A DNA stretch of 64,000 nt. Origin: Desulfosporosinus orientis DSM 765. GTDB taxonomy: Bacteria; Bacillota; Desulfitobacteriia; Desulfitobacteriales; Desulfitobacteriaceae. Below, piece after piece: positions 48,395 through 57,210 of this stretch. The stretch lies in the NCBI RefSeq assembly GCF_000235605.1, contig NC_016584.1:670001-734000 (forward strand), written 5' to 3'. Both the position numbers and the translations under genes were made by a program. How positions within the stretch are numbered: position 1 is the stretch's first letter; the number at the start of each line of letters is the position of its first letter. Below the pieces are notes generated by a model, which had not been told where the DNA came from, searched no databases, and was given only the letters and a program-made list of their open reading frames with translations.

Positions 48395-49008
48395 GGACAG
48401 CAATACTCGCATCCGGTCGAGGCAGTAATTTGCAAGCCTTGATTGATGCCTGCAGAAATGATACCCTAGCTATTAAGATTATTGCTGTCGGATCGGACCA
48501 CGCTGGTGCCGGTGCCTTGAAAATTGCGGAAGACGCCGGAATACTAACCGGTATTTTTCAAGCAGAGGATTACTCCAGTCGGCAAGCTCAAGAGGATGAT
48601 ATCTTGCGCTGGCTGCGGGAGAACCAAATAGAACTCTTGCTTTTAGCGGGATATATGAGGGTTTTAGGCCCCCGGTTCTTGCGTCAAGCTGAATTTCCGG
48701 TTCTGAATATTCATCCCTCATTACTGCCTGCCTTCCCAGGGCTCCATGCTCAGCGACAAGCTCTTGAATATGGGGTTAAAGTCAGCGGTTGTACAGTTCA
48801 CTTCGTGGATGAAGGTTTGGATAGCGGCCCGATTATCTTGCAGGAAGCTGTACCTGTATTAGCTGAGGATACGGAAGAAAGCTTGTCTCAGAAGATTTTG
48901 GCAGTAGAACATCGACTCTATCCTGAAGCCGTTCGATTGGTATCATTAGGAAAGGTCAAACGGATTGGGCGGAGAGTGCAGATTTTACAACAGGAGGAAT
49001 TGGGATGA
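48391..49008 (+). CDS. purN: GAR transformylase
   Basis: 205 residues. [16 protein letters not shown] and the catalytic [16 protein letters not shown] and [17 protein letters not shown] are present. It uses 10-formyl-tetrahydrofolate. TTG start overlaps purM. Confidence 0.97.
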   Translation: MRTAILASGRGSNLQALIDACRNDTLAIKIIAVGSDHAGAGALKIAEDAGILTGIFQAEDYSSRQAQEDDILRWLRENQIELLLLAGYMRVLGPRFLRQAEFPVLNIHPSLLPAFPGLHAQRQALEYGVKVSGCTVHFVDEGLDSGPIILQEAVPVLAEDTEESLSQKILAVEHRLYPEAVRLVSLGKVKRIGRRVQILQQEELG

Positions 49009-50549
49009 AGCGAAGAGCGATCATAAGCGTTTCAGACAAAACTGGGGTAGTTGCTTTAGCGCGAGAACTAGTTGATTTAGGCTTTGAATTAATTTCCACA
49101 GGAGGAACTTACAAAGTACTGGATGAAGCCAATATTCCGGTGAAATATGTCAGCGAAGTAACCGGATTCCCTGAGGTTTTAGACGGTCGAGTGAAGACTC
49201 TTCACCCCTTAATTCATGGCGGAATTTTAGCTCGTGACAGTGTTAAGCATATGCAGCAAATGGAGCAGAATGGAATCCTGTATATTGACTTAGTTGTGGT
49301 TAATCTCTATCCTTTCCGGGAGACCATTGCCAAGCCAGGAGTAACCTTTGAAGAGGCTATTGAAAATATTGATGTTGGCGGGCCGACTATGGTGCGTGCT
49401 GCTGCCAAGAATCATGGCAGGGTTACGGTTTTAGTTAATCCGGAAGCTTATGAGGAAGTTTTAAGTGTACTTCGTGAAACAGGAAATGTTCCTGCGGGTA
49501 TGCGTAAACGACTTGCTGCTGAGGCCTTTGCTCATACTGCAGAGTATGACCGCCTTATTGCCGGCTATTTAGAACGTCAAATTGAACCGCCTGATACTTT
49601 TCCTGAAACGCTGCGCATAACTGCAAAAAAAGTTCAGGAATTGCGTTATGGAGAAAATCCTCAGCAAAAAGCTGCCTTTTATATTAACTCAGAAGCCGGG
49701 GTGGGGACTTTGGCTAATGGGAAACAACTTCAAGGCAAAGAGCTGTCCTATAATAATTGGATGGATATGAATGCTGCTTGGAAACTGGTGCGTGAATTTG
49801 AAGCTTGTGCTGCGGCCATTATTAAACACACCAATCCCTGTGGTGTGGCAATTGGCAAGACTCCCGTAGAAGCCTACGAAAGTGCGTTTGCCGCCGATCC
49901 GGTATCCGCTTTTGGAGGAATTATCGCCTTTAACAGAGTAGTAGATGCTCCATGCGCTGAAGCACTTAGTGATCGTTTCTATGAAGTGATTGTAGCTCCG
50001 GAATTCAGCCCGGAAGCTCGCGAGATTCTTAGTGCTAAGTCAAATCTTCGACTTTTTGTAGTTGGAAGAGGGGACTTAGGGAAAATAATGTCCGGCTGGG
50101 TGTCCAGGAGTGTTGAAGGAGGTTATCTCGTTCAAGAAGTCGATTGCGGGACAACCCCTGTTAAGGAATGGGAGCTCATGACAGAACAGAAACCGACGGA
50201 AGAAGATCTCGCTGCTCTTGATTTTGCTTGGCGAATTGTGAAACATGTCAAGTCCAATGCCATAGTTGTAACGGATCATAAGAGTACACTGGGAGTTGGA
50301 GCAGGACAAATGAATCGAGTAGGCTCTGTTAAAATTGCCTTGGAACAGGCTGGAGATAAGGCGAAAGGAGCCTATTTAGCCTCGGATGCATTCTTTCCGT
50401 TTCCAGACTCTATAGAGGAGGCTGCTAAAGCAGGAATACGAGGAATTGTTCAGCCAGGGGGATCTCGCAATGATGCTGCGGTGATCGAAGCTGCTAATCG
50501 TTTAAATATTGTTATGCTGTTTACGCATCGCAGACATTTTCAACACTAA
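49005..50549 (+). CDS. purH: Bifunctional AICAR transformylase/IMP cyclohydrolase
   Basis: 514 residues. The N-terminal cyclohydrolase has SVSDKTGVVALARELVD and GRVKTLHPLIHGG; the transformylase has KHTNPCGVAIG, SAFGGIIAFNR and the C-terminal GSRNDAAVIEAANRL. It carries out the last two steps to IMP. ATG overlaps the purN stop. Confidence 0.98.
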   Translation: MKRRAIISVSDKTGVVALARELVDLGFELISTGGTYKVLDEANIPVKYVSEVTGFPEVLDGRVKTLHPLIHGGILARDSVKHMQQMEQNGILYIDLVVVNLYPFRETIAKPGVTFEEAIENIDVGGPTMVRAAAKNHGRVTVLVNPEAYEEVLSVLRETGNVPAGMRKRLAAEAFAHTAEYDRLIAGYLERQIEPPDTFPETLRITAKKVQELRYGENPQQKAAFYINSEAGVGTLANGKQLQGKELSYNNWMDMNAAWKLVREFEACAAAIIKHTNPCGVAIGKTPVEAYESAFAADPVSAFGGIIAFNRVVDAPCAEALSDRFYEVIVAPEFSPEAREILSAKSNLRLFVVGRGDLGKIMSGWVSRSVEGGYLVQEVDCGTTPVKEWELMTEQKPTEEDLAALDFAWRIVKHVKSNAIVVTDHKSTLGVGAGQMNRVGSVKIALEQAGDKAKGAYLASDAFFPFPDSIEEAAKAGIRGIVQPGGSRNDAAVIEAANRLNIVMLFTHRRHFQH

Positions 50550-50595
50550 TAATTGAGAACAGGGATAAGTTTACTGGTAAGGGAGGCGGGAATCA

Positions 50596-51858
50596 GTGGG
50601 TAAGCACAGAGTGCTCATTATAGGCAGTGGCGGACGGGAACATGCTTTAGCTTGGAAGCTGTCACAAAGCCCGGAGCTTGAATGTTTGTTTGTTGCACCT
50701 GGAAATGCAGGGACTGTTATGTGGAATGTCCCAATTCCGGTTCAGGATATTGCCGGATTAGTGGAGTTTGCTCTTAAGGAGAATATCGATCTTACTGTGG
50801 TTGGACCGGAAGATCCTCTGAGTTTAGGGATTGGTGATGCCTTTAAGGAGGCTGGACTTAGGATCTTTGGGCCAAATCAGGCTGCCGCCCAACTTGAAGG
50901 AAGCAAATCCTTTGCTAAAACAATTATGGAATCGGCACAGGTACCGACAGCTAAGTGGCAAGTTTTTGAAGATCCTATTTTGGCCAAGGAGTTTATTCAA
51001 AGAATTGGCGCGCCTTGTGTTTTAAAAGCGGACGGTCTTGCGGCGGGCAAAGGTGTTATCGTGGCTATGGACTTGGAAACTGCGATTCAAGCGGTGGATG
51101 AGATAATGGATGGCAGTTTTGGCTCAGCGGGTAAAAAACTGCTCGTCGAAGAATTTTTAGAGGGGCAAGAAGTAAGTTTATTATGTTTTTCTGATGGGAA
51201 GACAGCTCTGCCTATGGTTCCGGTTCAGGATCACAAGCGGGCGTTAGATGGTGACCTTGGCTTAAATACGGGGGGTATGGGTACCTATAGTCCCCCTCCC
51301 ATTTGGACCGATGAACTTGAAACAACGGTAATGCGCGATTTAGTAGTTCCTACCTTACGGGTTATGGAAGAACGAGGAGCCCCTTTTGTGGGAGTGCTAT
51401 TCCTGGGACTGATGCTAACGGATCAGGGTCCCAAACTGTTGGAGTATAATGTTCGGTTTGGTGATCCTGAAACACAAGTTGTGATGAAACGTATGGAATC
51501 TGATCTTTTGCCTATTCTTTGGGCTTGCACGGAAGGTCGCCTTTCTGAAGTTGGGCTGGAGTGGAAAAAAGAAGTCGCTGTTTGTGTTGTTATGGCTGCT
51601 CAGGGTTATCCTCTAGCCTATATTAAGGGGACTCCCATCAAACTGCCGGACAATGGCACTAAGGATGCCGTTATCTTTCATGCCGGGACAGGGATCAGTG
51701 AAGGAGAACTGGTAAGTGCCGGCGGTCGGGTGTTAGGTGTAACGGCTGAGGCAAGAACCCTTCAGGAGGCTCGAGAAAAGGCCTATGCTCTTGTAGATCA
51801 AATAGATTTTCCTAATGCTCATTATCGACAAGATATCGGCCTGAAAGGGCTGGGATAA
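50596..51858 (+). CDS. purD: GAR synthetase
   Basis: 420 residues. The ATP-grasp protein starts VLIIGSGGREHALAWKLSQS and has APCVLKADGLAAGKGV, LNTGGMGTYSPPPIW and EYNVRFGDPETQVV. It joins phosphoribosylamine and glycine. GTG 50596 follows GGGAGGCGGG. Last gene of the operon. Confidence 0.98.
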   Translation: MGKHRVLIIGSGGREHALAWKLSQSPELECLFVAPGNAGTVMWNVPIPVQDIAGLVEFALKENIDLTVVGPEDPLSLGIGDAFKEAGLRIFGPNQAAAQLEGSKSFAKTIMESAQVPTAKWQVFEDPILAKEFIQRIGAPCVLKADGLAAGKGVIVAMDLETAIQAVDEIMDGSFGSAGKKLLVEEFLEGQEVSLLCFSDGKTALPMVPVQDHKRALDGDLGLNTGGMGTYSPPPIWTDELETTVMRDLVVPTLRVMEERGAPFVGVLFLGLMLTDQGPKLLEYNVRFGDPETQVVMKRMESDLLPILWACTEGRLSEVGLEWKKEVAVCVVMAAQGYPLAYIKGTPIKLPDNGTKDAVIFHAGTGISEGELVSAGGRVLGVTAEARTLQEAREKAYALVDQIDFPNAHYRQDIGLKGLG

Positions 51859-52008
51859 TAAATTCCATAATTAGGTTTAACATATTCTTCACACAAAGTT
51901 CATGGGAACGTAACAGTGGTAGTCTATACTGAATATAGTACATGACTACCCGTTCTTTAACGGTTAATATAAATTCTTCTCATTTTTTCCCCTTCTTTCT
52001 TTCTTTTT

Positions 52009-52045
52009 TCCCTTCCTTAAAATAAGGAGGGGTTTTCTTTTTTTG
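52009..52045 (+). terminator. Terminator of the purine operon
   Basis: CCCTTCCTTA pairs with TAAGGAGGG around an A-rich loop, with one bulge, then a T tract. The rest of 51859-52145 shows no gene. Confidence 0.75.
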
Positions 52046-52145
52046 GTAATAATTGTTTTTGCGGCATAATGATTGTTAGACCACCTGTGACCTCCTAGAT
52101 AAGGGCCACATATAATAAAGGCAGGATTCTTTAAATAGGGGGTGT

Positions 52146-52703
52146 ATGGAAGTGTTTAATTACCATAAACGTCTTTTTTATCCGGTTCATGTTGAACGTC
52201 AAGATCCGGCCTTTGCAAAAGTGCTGTTAGAACATTATGCCGGGAAGGACAGTGAGCTATCCTCAGCTTTGCAATACTTCAATCAACGTTCGAATATATC
52301 CAATCGACCTATTCGCGAATTGTTAGGCATCATTGCTGCTGAAGAATTAGGGCATATGGAATTAATTTCGGTAGCCATTAGTAAATTAGGAGGCCTGCCG
52401 CTAACACTTAATAATATTCAAGTGCCAGCGGAGAAGTTAGATTTAGATAAAAACCTTGATGTGATGACGATGCTGCAAATGGACATAAAAGCTGAAAGCA
52501 GGGTAGGTCGACTATACCGAAAACATATGGAATTAACCAATGATGTATATATGAAAAAATTGCTTAAGTTTCTAATTGAGAGAGGAGAAGTACATAAATA
52601 TTTATTAAAAAAAGCTCAGAAGTTAATCAAAAAAAATGGGTCTCAGGAGGAATTCAATGAGCTGATTTACGACTATAAAATGAGCTTACAGGTATTGAAG
52701 TGA
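52146..52703 (+). CDS. CotJC-like manganese catalase-family spore coat protein
   Basis: 185 residues. A four-helix diiron/dimanganese-type fold is suggested by AKVLLEHYAGKDSELSSALQYFNQR (two parts), AAEELGHMELISVAISKL and ERGEVHKYLLKKAQKL, which give the Glu/His metal ligands. CotJC proteins resemble this in length and in EELGHMELI-type motifs. Expected function is peroxide protection or spore coat assembly; catalase activity is not shown. ATG follows GGGGG. Confidence 0.8.
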   Translation: MEVFNYHKRLFYPVHVERQDPAFAKVLLEHYAGKDSELSSALQYFNQRSNISNRPIRELLGIIAAEELGHMELISVAISKLGGLPLTLNNIQVPAEKLDLDKNLDVMTMLQMDIKAESRVGRLYRKHMELTNDVYMKKLLKFLIERGEVHKYLLKKAQKLIKKNGSQEEFNELIYDYKMSLQVLK

Positions 52704-52722
52704 TCAGGGGATTAGAAACATA

Positions 52723-52745
52723 AAAGTCGGCCTAAGGCCGACTTT
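52723..52745. terminator. Palindromic terminator
   Basis: AAAGTCGGCCT (52723-52733) and AGGCCGACTTT (52735-52745) form a perfect stem with a one-base loop. It ends both the CotJC-like gene and the convergent gene. Confidence 0.8.
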
Positions 52746-53061
52746 AGTATCTAATAACCCAATCTGTAACCATCAATTGTTCTGACCATCCAAATCCTTT
52801 AGTATCAATTGTCAACTCTGCTTTTCGGATTAAATCACGGTCATAATACACCGTGATCCCTTCAACATAAAATTCATAAAAATTTTCAAGTTTTCTAGGA
52901 CTACCTTTGCGTACGGCTGGAGGAGTTGAGAGAGGGATGCAGCATTCAGTTAAGACCATGCGCTTGATATACAGCTTGTTTTTTTTTGTTTTTTGGAGGA
53001 ATTCTCTGGCCTTTTGTGTAATGTTAATAGTCATATCTATACTCATAGGCTTAGGATCCAA
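52744..53061 (-). CDS. HesB-like protein with CC motif
   Basis: 105 residues. ITQKAREFLQK, LTECCIPLS, NFYEFYVEGITVYYDRDLI resemble the small HesB-like family with a paired-Cys motif; relatives may carry selenocysteine at this spot. TTG 53061 lies after AGGAGGTGA (11 nt). The likely role is metal or Fe-S chemistry. Family assignment is tentative. Confidence 0.55.
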   Translation of the reverse strand: MDPKPMSIDMTINITQKAREFLQKTKKNKLYIKRMVLTECCIPLSTPPAVRKGSPRKLENFYEFYVEGITVYYDRDLIRKAELTIDTKGFGWSEQLMVTDWVIRY

Positions 53062-53142
53062 CGGTGATTTTCACCTCCTTAGCATTCCATTCATTATTCT
53101 ATCATTTTTGATGATCGTTGCAAGGATTGGGGGTTAAGATGT

Positions 53143-54339
53143 TTGGACAAGATCGCACGTCAGCGTGAAATCGTCAAATGTATAGCCACAGAGCCCTGGG
53201 TATATTCCCTCCCAAGCCTGGCCTTAAAGTTAGGAGTGAATTTGGTAACGGTACAAAGAGATCTCCGAGAAATGAAGGACAATGGTTTCCAATTTAAGCA
53301 AAATGATACTGAAAAGCTATATCTGGAGGCTAGCGGCTGGAATGGGGCTTTGCCTGTCAAGACAGCTAACCTTCGCCAGATGGAGATTTTACGGATGCTT
53401 ACTTCTACACCTGCAGGTTTGACTCTTGGGGAACTGTATAAACGCCTGAATCGCCAGGACAAAGAAGAGATTAGCAGCAAAACCCTGGAGAGGGCTCTAA
53501 AAGGCTTAGTAGAGAAGCACATTATTGAGTATAAAGAACAAAAGTATTCCATTTGCTCAGAACAAATGCTTCCACCCCTTCAGCTAAATAATCTGGAAAA
53601 GACAGTTTTATTAGAAGCATTAAATCTAGCCCATGCTTTTGCCCCAATTCCTGAGGAAATGAAAACTTTAGAAGCCAAACTTAAACTATGGATTGGGCAA
53701 AACTCTCAATCAAGGGCTGCACTTTTTGTCCAAGGCAGAACACCTACTCAGGATGTCCATCAAAGTCAATGTTGTCTGCTTTTGGAAGAAGCCGCACGGG
53801 ATAAAAAACAGGTTGAAATTCTCTACCGCAAGGATGAGGGGGCAGCGCGTCAAATTCGTCTCAATCCATTGGGGATTGTTTATTATTGGGTTCTTGATAA
53901 TTGGTACCTCATTGCTCAAGATGAACAAGACCAAAAGATTAAGACGTATTTGGTAAATCGGATTATCGATATTACAAAATCAGATAAACTCTTTCCCCCT
54001 ATTGAAGGCTTTGATCTAAAAACTTGGTATCAAAATGCCTGGGGAGTTTATCGGGATGAAAAGCCTGTGTTAGTAAAAATTCGATTTCGTGATTACTATT
54101 CAACTATCAATCGTGTCAAAACGGAACTTGCCTCGCGTAAGACCTGCACGTTGATGGAAGATAGAGACGGTTTGCTGATGTTAGATCGAGTTGAAGGATT
54201 AGAAGAGTTGGCAGTATGGTTACGAGGATTCGGTGCCGGGGCAGAGGTTCTGGAACCTTTGGTACTTCGAGAGAAAGTTTTTGAGGAATATAGGCAGCTC
54301 CTGAGAATGTATGGAGGGGATTCATATGGACTCGATTGA
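53143..54339 (+). CDS. WYL-domain transcriptional regulator, first of a tandem pair
   Basis: 398 residues. An N-terminal winged helix (PSLALKLGVNLVTVQRDLREM) is followed by a second HTH (LTLGELYKRLNRQDKEEISSKTLERALKGL, two parts) and a WYL domain (LNPLGIVYYWVLDNWYLIAQDE). WYL domains bind ligand or nucleic acids; tandem pairs resemble PafB and PafC. A TTG start at 53143 is assumed. The following WYL gene overlaps it. Confidence 0.85.
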   Translation: MDKIARQREIVKCIATEPWVYSLPSLALKLGVNLVTVQRDLREMKDNGFQFKQNDTEKLYLEASGWNGALPVKTANLRQMEILRMLTSTPAGLTLGELYKRLNRQDKEEISSKTLERALKGLVEKHIIEYKEQKYSICSEQMLPPLQLNNLEKTVLLEALNLAHAFAPIPEEMKTLEAKLKLWIGQNSQSRAALFVQGRTPTQDVHQSQCCLLLEEAARDKKQVEILYRKDEGAARQIRLNPLGIVYYWVLDNWYLIAQDEQDQKIKTYLVNRIIDITKSDKLFPPIEGFDLKTWYQNAWGVYRDEKPVLVKIRFRDYYSTINRVKTELASRKTCTLMEDRDGLLMLDRVEGLEELAVWLRGFGAGAEVLEPLVLREKVFEEYRQLLRMYGGDSYGLD

Positions 54340-55297
54340 GCGCATCAGGAAAATTATGGCTTTGATAGAGATCCATCCTGAAGGGTTATCCGGCCGTGAT
54401 TTGGCCGATGCTTGCGGGGTTCCCTGGGGTACGATGAAACAAGACCTCAGACTAATGGCATCATCCATTGAAACTCCTTTCCCATTGTACACAGACAGGG
54501 ATGAAGAAAGTGAGGATGAGAAGGAGTTATTTCAGCCCCATGTTAAATGGTTTATGGCCTCTGCAGAAAAGAGATATACTCCGGTCCATTTAAATGTCCG
54601 GGAGGGGCTGACAATCCTAAGAATAATTGACTTTTTGCAGGAGGACAATTCTTTTAAGGATAGGCTCAGACAAAAGATTTTGTCGGGTTTTGATTTTGGA
54701 GAAGAAGAGAGTTATCGTTATATTAAAGGGGAACTTTCACCCATAGAGCCGCTGCAAGGGCAAACCTTTACTTTGATAGAAAAGGCTGTTAGGAATACCA
54801 AGCGGATAAGGATCTTTTTCAATGAAAGAAAAATTATTGTGGATCCTTTAGGCATTGTTTATTACTCGCGTTTAAGATATTGGTATCTTGTTGCACGAGA
54901 GAGGGATGTGACTAAGACTTACCGACTGAACAATATCCAAGAAGTTGATGAGACCAGCGAATCCTTTCAATACCCTGACGGCTTTTCCCTTAAGGCTTGG
55001 TTAGGACCACGCTGGGGAATGGAATATGGGGATTTGCTTCCTGTTAAAGTGCGTTTTTTAAATCGCTCGCAGACTCTTGCCAAGGTTAGAAAAGACGTAG
55101 CCCATCGCGATAGTAAATTAACCTTATTAGAAGATGGTTCCCTATTATTCCAGGATGAAATCATTGGAGTTAATGAATTCATCACTTGGATATTAGGGTT
55201 CGGTTCAGCTGCTCAAATTCTTGAACCGGTTGAACTTCGTTCCCTTATTCTCGAGAAGATTCGAGAGACCCTAAAAAACTATAGGGATAGATTATAA
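54326..55297 (+). CDS. WYL-domain transcriptional regulator, second of a tandem pair
   Basis: 323 residues. HTH in EGLSGRDLADACGVPWGTMKQDLRLM (two parts), WYL in VDPLGIVYYSRLRYWYLVARER and the WCX region after it. ATG 54326 follows GGAGGGG; a start at 54311 is in frame. It overlaps the first WYL gene by 14 nt, so the two are translated together, like PafB/PafC partners. Confidence 0.85.
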   Translation: MDSIERIRKIMALIEIHPEGLSGRDLADACGVPWGTMKQDLRLMASSIETPFPLYTDRDEESEDEKELFQPHVKWFMASAEKRYTPVHLNVREGLTILRIIDFLQEDNSFKDRLRQKILSGFDFGEEESYRYIKGELSPIEPLQGQTFTLIEKAVRNTKRIRIFFNERKIIVDPLGIVYYSRLRYWYLVARERDVTKTYRLNNIQEVDETSESFQYPDGFSLKAWLGPRWGMEYGDLLPVKVRFLNRSQTLAKVRKDVAHRDSKLTLLEDGSLLFQDEIIGVNEFITWILGFGSAAQILEPVELRSLILEKIRETLKNYRDRL

Positions 55298-55349
55298 AAC
55301 ACTCACTTTCTATAAGGTGGGTGTTTCAAGTTAATGTAAGAAAGGATGA

Positions 55350-56288
55350 ATGAAGTCAATGCTTAAAGAATGTAAAGCCGGGGAACGATTTGAAGGGATA
55401 CTGTTAATTAATGAGTGGAAAGAGGTTCCTTTCCGTCAAAAACCCGGTTCATATATAACCTTAACCTGTCAGGATCGGTCGGGAACGATTCAAGGGAAGA
55501 TTTGGAATTATGAGCCCCAAGTTCTGGTTTGGTTAAACGAACAAGACGTTTTTTATGTTAAAGGGATGATTTCCGAATATCGTGGTACCCTGGACCTTAC
55601 CGTTGAGACCATTCGCTTAGTACCAAAAGAAGAGGTGGATTTAACCGAACTTCTTCCCAGCTCCCCGGTAGATTTAGAGGTGCTGGAACGAAGGCTTGAT
55701 CTTCTAATCAAAAAAATTTTCCAGCCGGAACTGAGAGTTCTGCTGGAGCAGTTCTTTAAACATCCCGAAAAAGGGGACACTTATAGGAGGGCCCCTGCAG
55801 CTATAAAAATTCATCAAGCTTATCTGCGCGGACTCTGGGAGCATAGTCTGAGAGTTGCTGAAATAGCAGAGGGAATAGCCAGGCTTTATCCTGGTATAGA
55901 CTATGACTTAGTTGTAGCAGGAGCGCTTTTGCATGATGTGGGCAAGATTCGTGAGTACGCCTATGACAGAGGAATTAAGTTCACTACTGATGGAAGGCTG
56001 CTGGGTCATATCATTCTAGGAATTGAACTATTAACTGAGGAGATTGCCAGTATACCGGATTTCCCCAATGAGCTTCGCTCTAAATTATTGCACATTCTTG
56101 CCAGTCATCACGGTAAATACGAATGGCAATCCCCTAAAAAACCAAAGCTGATGGAAGCGTTAGTCATTCACTACGCTGATGCCCTGGATGCAGAGCTTTG
56201 GCAATTTGAGCAGGCTAAAGAAAACTATCCCAATGATGATTGGTCACCTTATATTCCAAATATGGAGCGTTATTTCTACCTGAAATAG
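55350..56288 (+). CDS. YhaM-type 3'-5' exoribonuclease (OB fold plus HD domain)
   Basis: 312 residues. An N-terminal OB fold (YITLTCQDRSGTIQGKIW) is followed by an HD metal site in LRGLWEHSLRVAEIAEGIA, GALLHDVGKI and ILASHHGKYEW. This matches YhaM. It digests RNA and DNA from the 3' end. ATG 55350 is preceded by AAAGGATGA. It lies 52 nt after the WYL pair. Confidence 0.9.
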   Translation: MKSMLKECKAGERFEGILLINEWKEVPFRQKPGSYITLTCQDRSGTIQGKIWNYEPQVLVWLNEQDVFYVKGMISEYRGTLDLTVETIRLVPKEEVDLTELLPSSPVDLEVLERRLDLLIKKIFQPELRVLLEQFFKHPEKGDTYRRAPAAIKIHQAYLRGLWEHSLRVAEIAEGIARLYPGIDYDLVVAGALLHDVGKIREYAYDRGIKFTTDGRLLGHIILGIELLTEEIASIPDFPNELRSKLLHILASHHGKYEWQSPKKPKLMEALVIHYADALDAELWQFEQAKENYPNDDWSPYIPNMERYFYLK

Positions 56289-56304
56289 TTTTTAAAATTG
56301 TTAA

Positions 56305-57006
56305 TTAGGCATGGTTAATTTTCATTAACTCATAATCCCAAAAACGATTGGCAATAAGACGAAGACAGAAAGGGTGGTTCCACCAGATCTCAGGGTTGTC
56401 CAGGGAAAGCATGAGAGCATAGGCTTGGCGGCAAGTGAATAATAAGGGGTAATTCTTGGTAATGTGTGCTAGAACATTAAGAATAGCTTCTCGCCGTTCA
56501 GGATGAAATAAGTTCTGGATATAGCGGCGGCTGTGAGGAGATAGACGAAATCGTGTTAAGTCCGAAGAAAGGGGGCTGATTTCTTTTTTAGTAAAGGACA
56601 CTACTTCAAATTCCGGAAGGTCGGCTAAGAGATCGGCTGTTTTCAAAAATCGAACCAGGTTTTCTTGAACTTCAAGGAAAGGAAAAGCGACAATTCCGGG
56701 AGTTGAGGCAAGGATTCGAATGCGTAAGAGGTTAGCTTGAATGAAGGTCTCATTAATGGTAAAGCTAGGAATCTGTTTGAGCATATATTGGATGAGAGCT
56801 GCTATAACATGATTGCCTTCAAGAGCCTGTTCTTCCCAAGCTGGTAACAGGCAAAGAATGTCCCTTGCTAAATTAGGATAGGATTTAGCAAAAAGTTGAT
56901 AGTCTATAATGCTGCTGAAGGATTCTTGGGTAGGGTTAGAGAGTAAGCTGCGCCGCAATTCTGGATGGACGGCAATAGAAACTGTATCTTCATCAGAGTT
57001 GTACAT
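56305..57006 (-). CDS. Unknown protein
   Basis: 233 residues from ATG 57006, 7 nt after GGAGGAGG; a start at 57042 is in frame but less likely. The protein is helical and soluble with no recognised domain. Segments ALIQYMLKQIPSFTINETF and SPHSRRYIQNLFHPERREAIL do not place it. It is convergent with the YhaM-like gene and divergent from the ABC exporter. Confidence 0.6.
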   Translation of the reverse strand: MYNSDEDTVSIAVHPELRRSLLSNPTQESFSSIIDYQLFAKSYPNLARDILCLLPAWEEQALEGNHVIAALIQYMLKQIPSFTINETFIQANLLRIRILASTPGIVAFPFLEVQENLVRFLKTADLLADLPEFEVVSFTKKEISPLSSDLTRFRLSPHSRRYIQNLFHPERREAILNVLAHITKNYPLLFTCRQAYALMLSLDNPEIWWNHPFCLRLIANRFWDYELMKINHA

Positions 57007-57210
57007 CGAAGGGTCCTCCTCCGTAGTTTTTCTCGAGATCATTCTGTGTAATAGTGTATGTTTTTTATTGGGTTCTATCCTAAAGAATTACGCCGGTAGG
57101 CAAGGCATTTGTCTGAACAATAGACTTACCTGCATACTGGCGTAATTCTGAGACCAGACTACTATGTTATAATAGTCTTGGATGGGGCTTTTATACTAGG
57201 AGTTGATACT

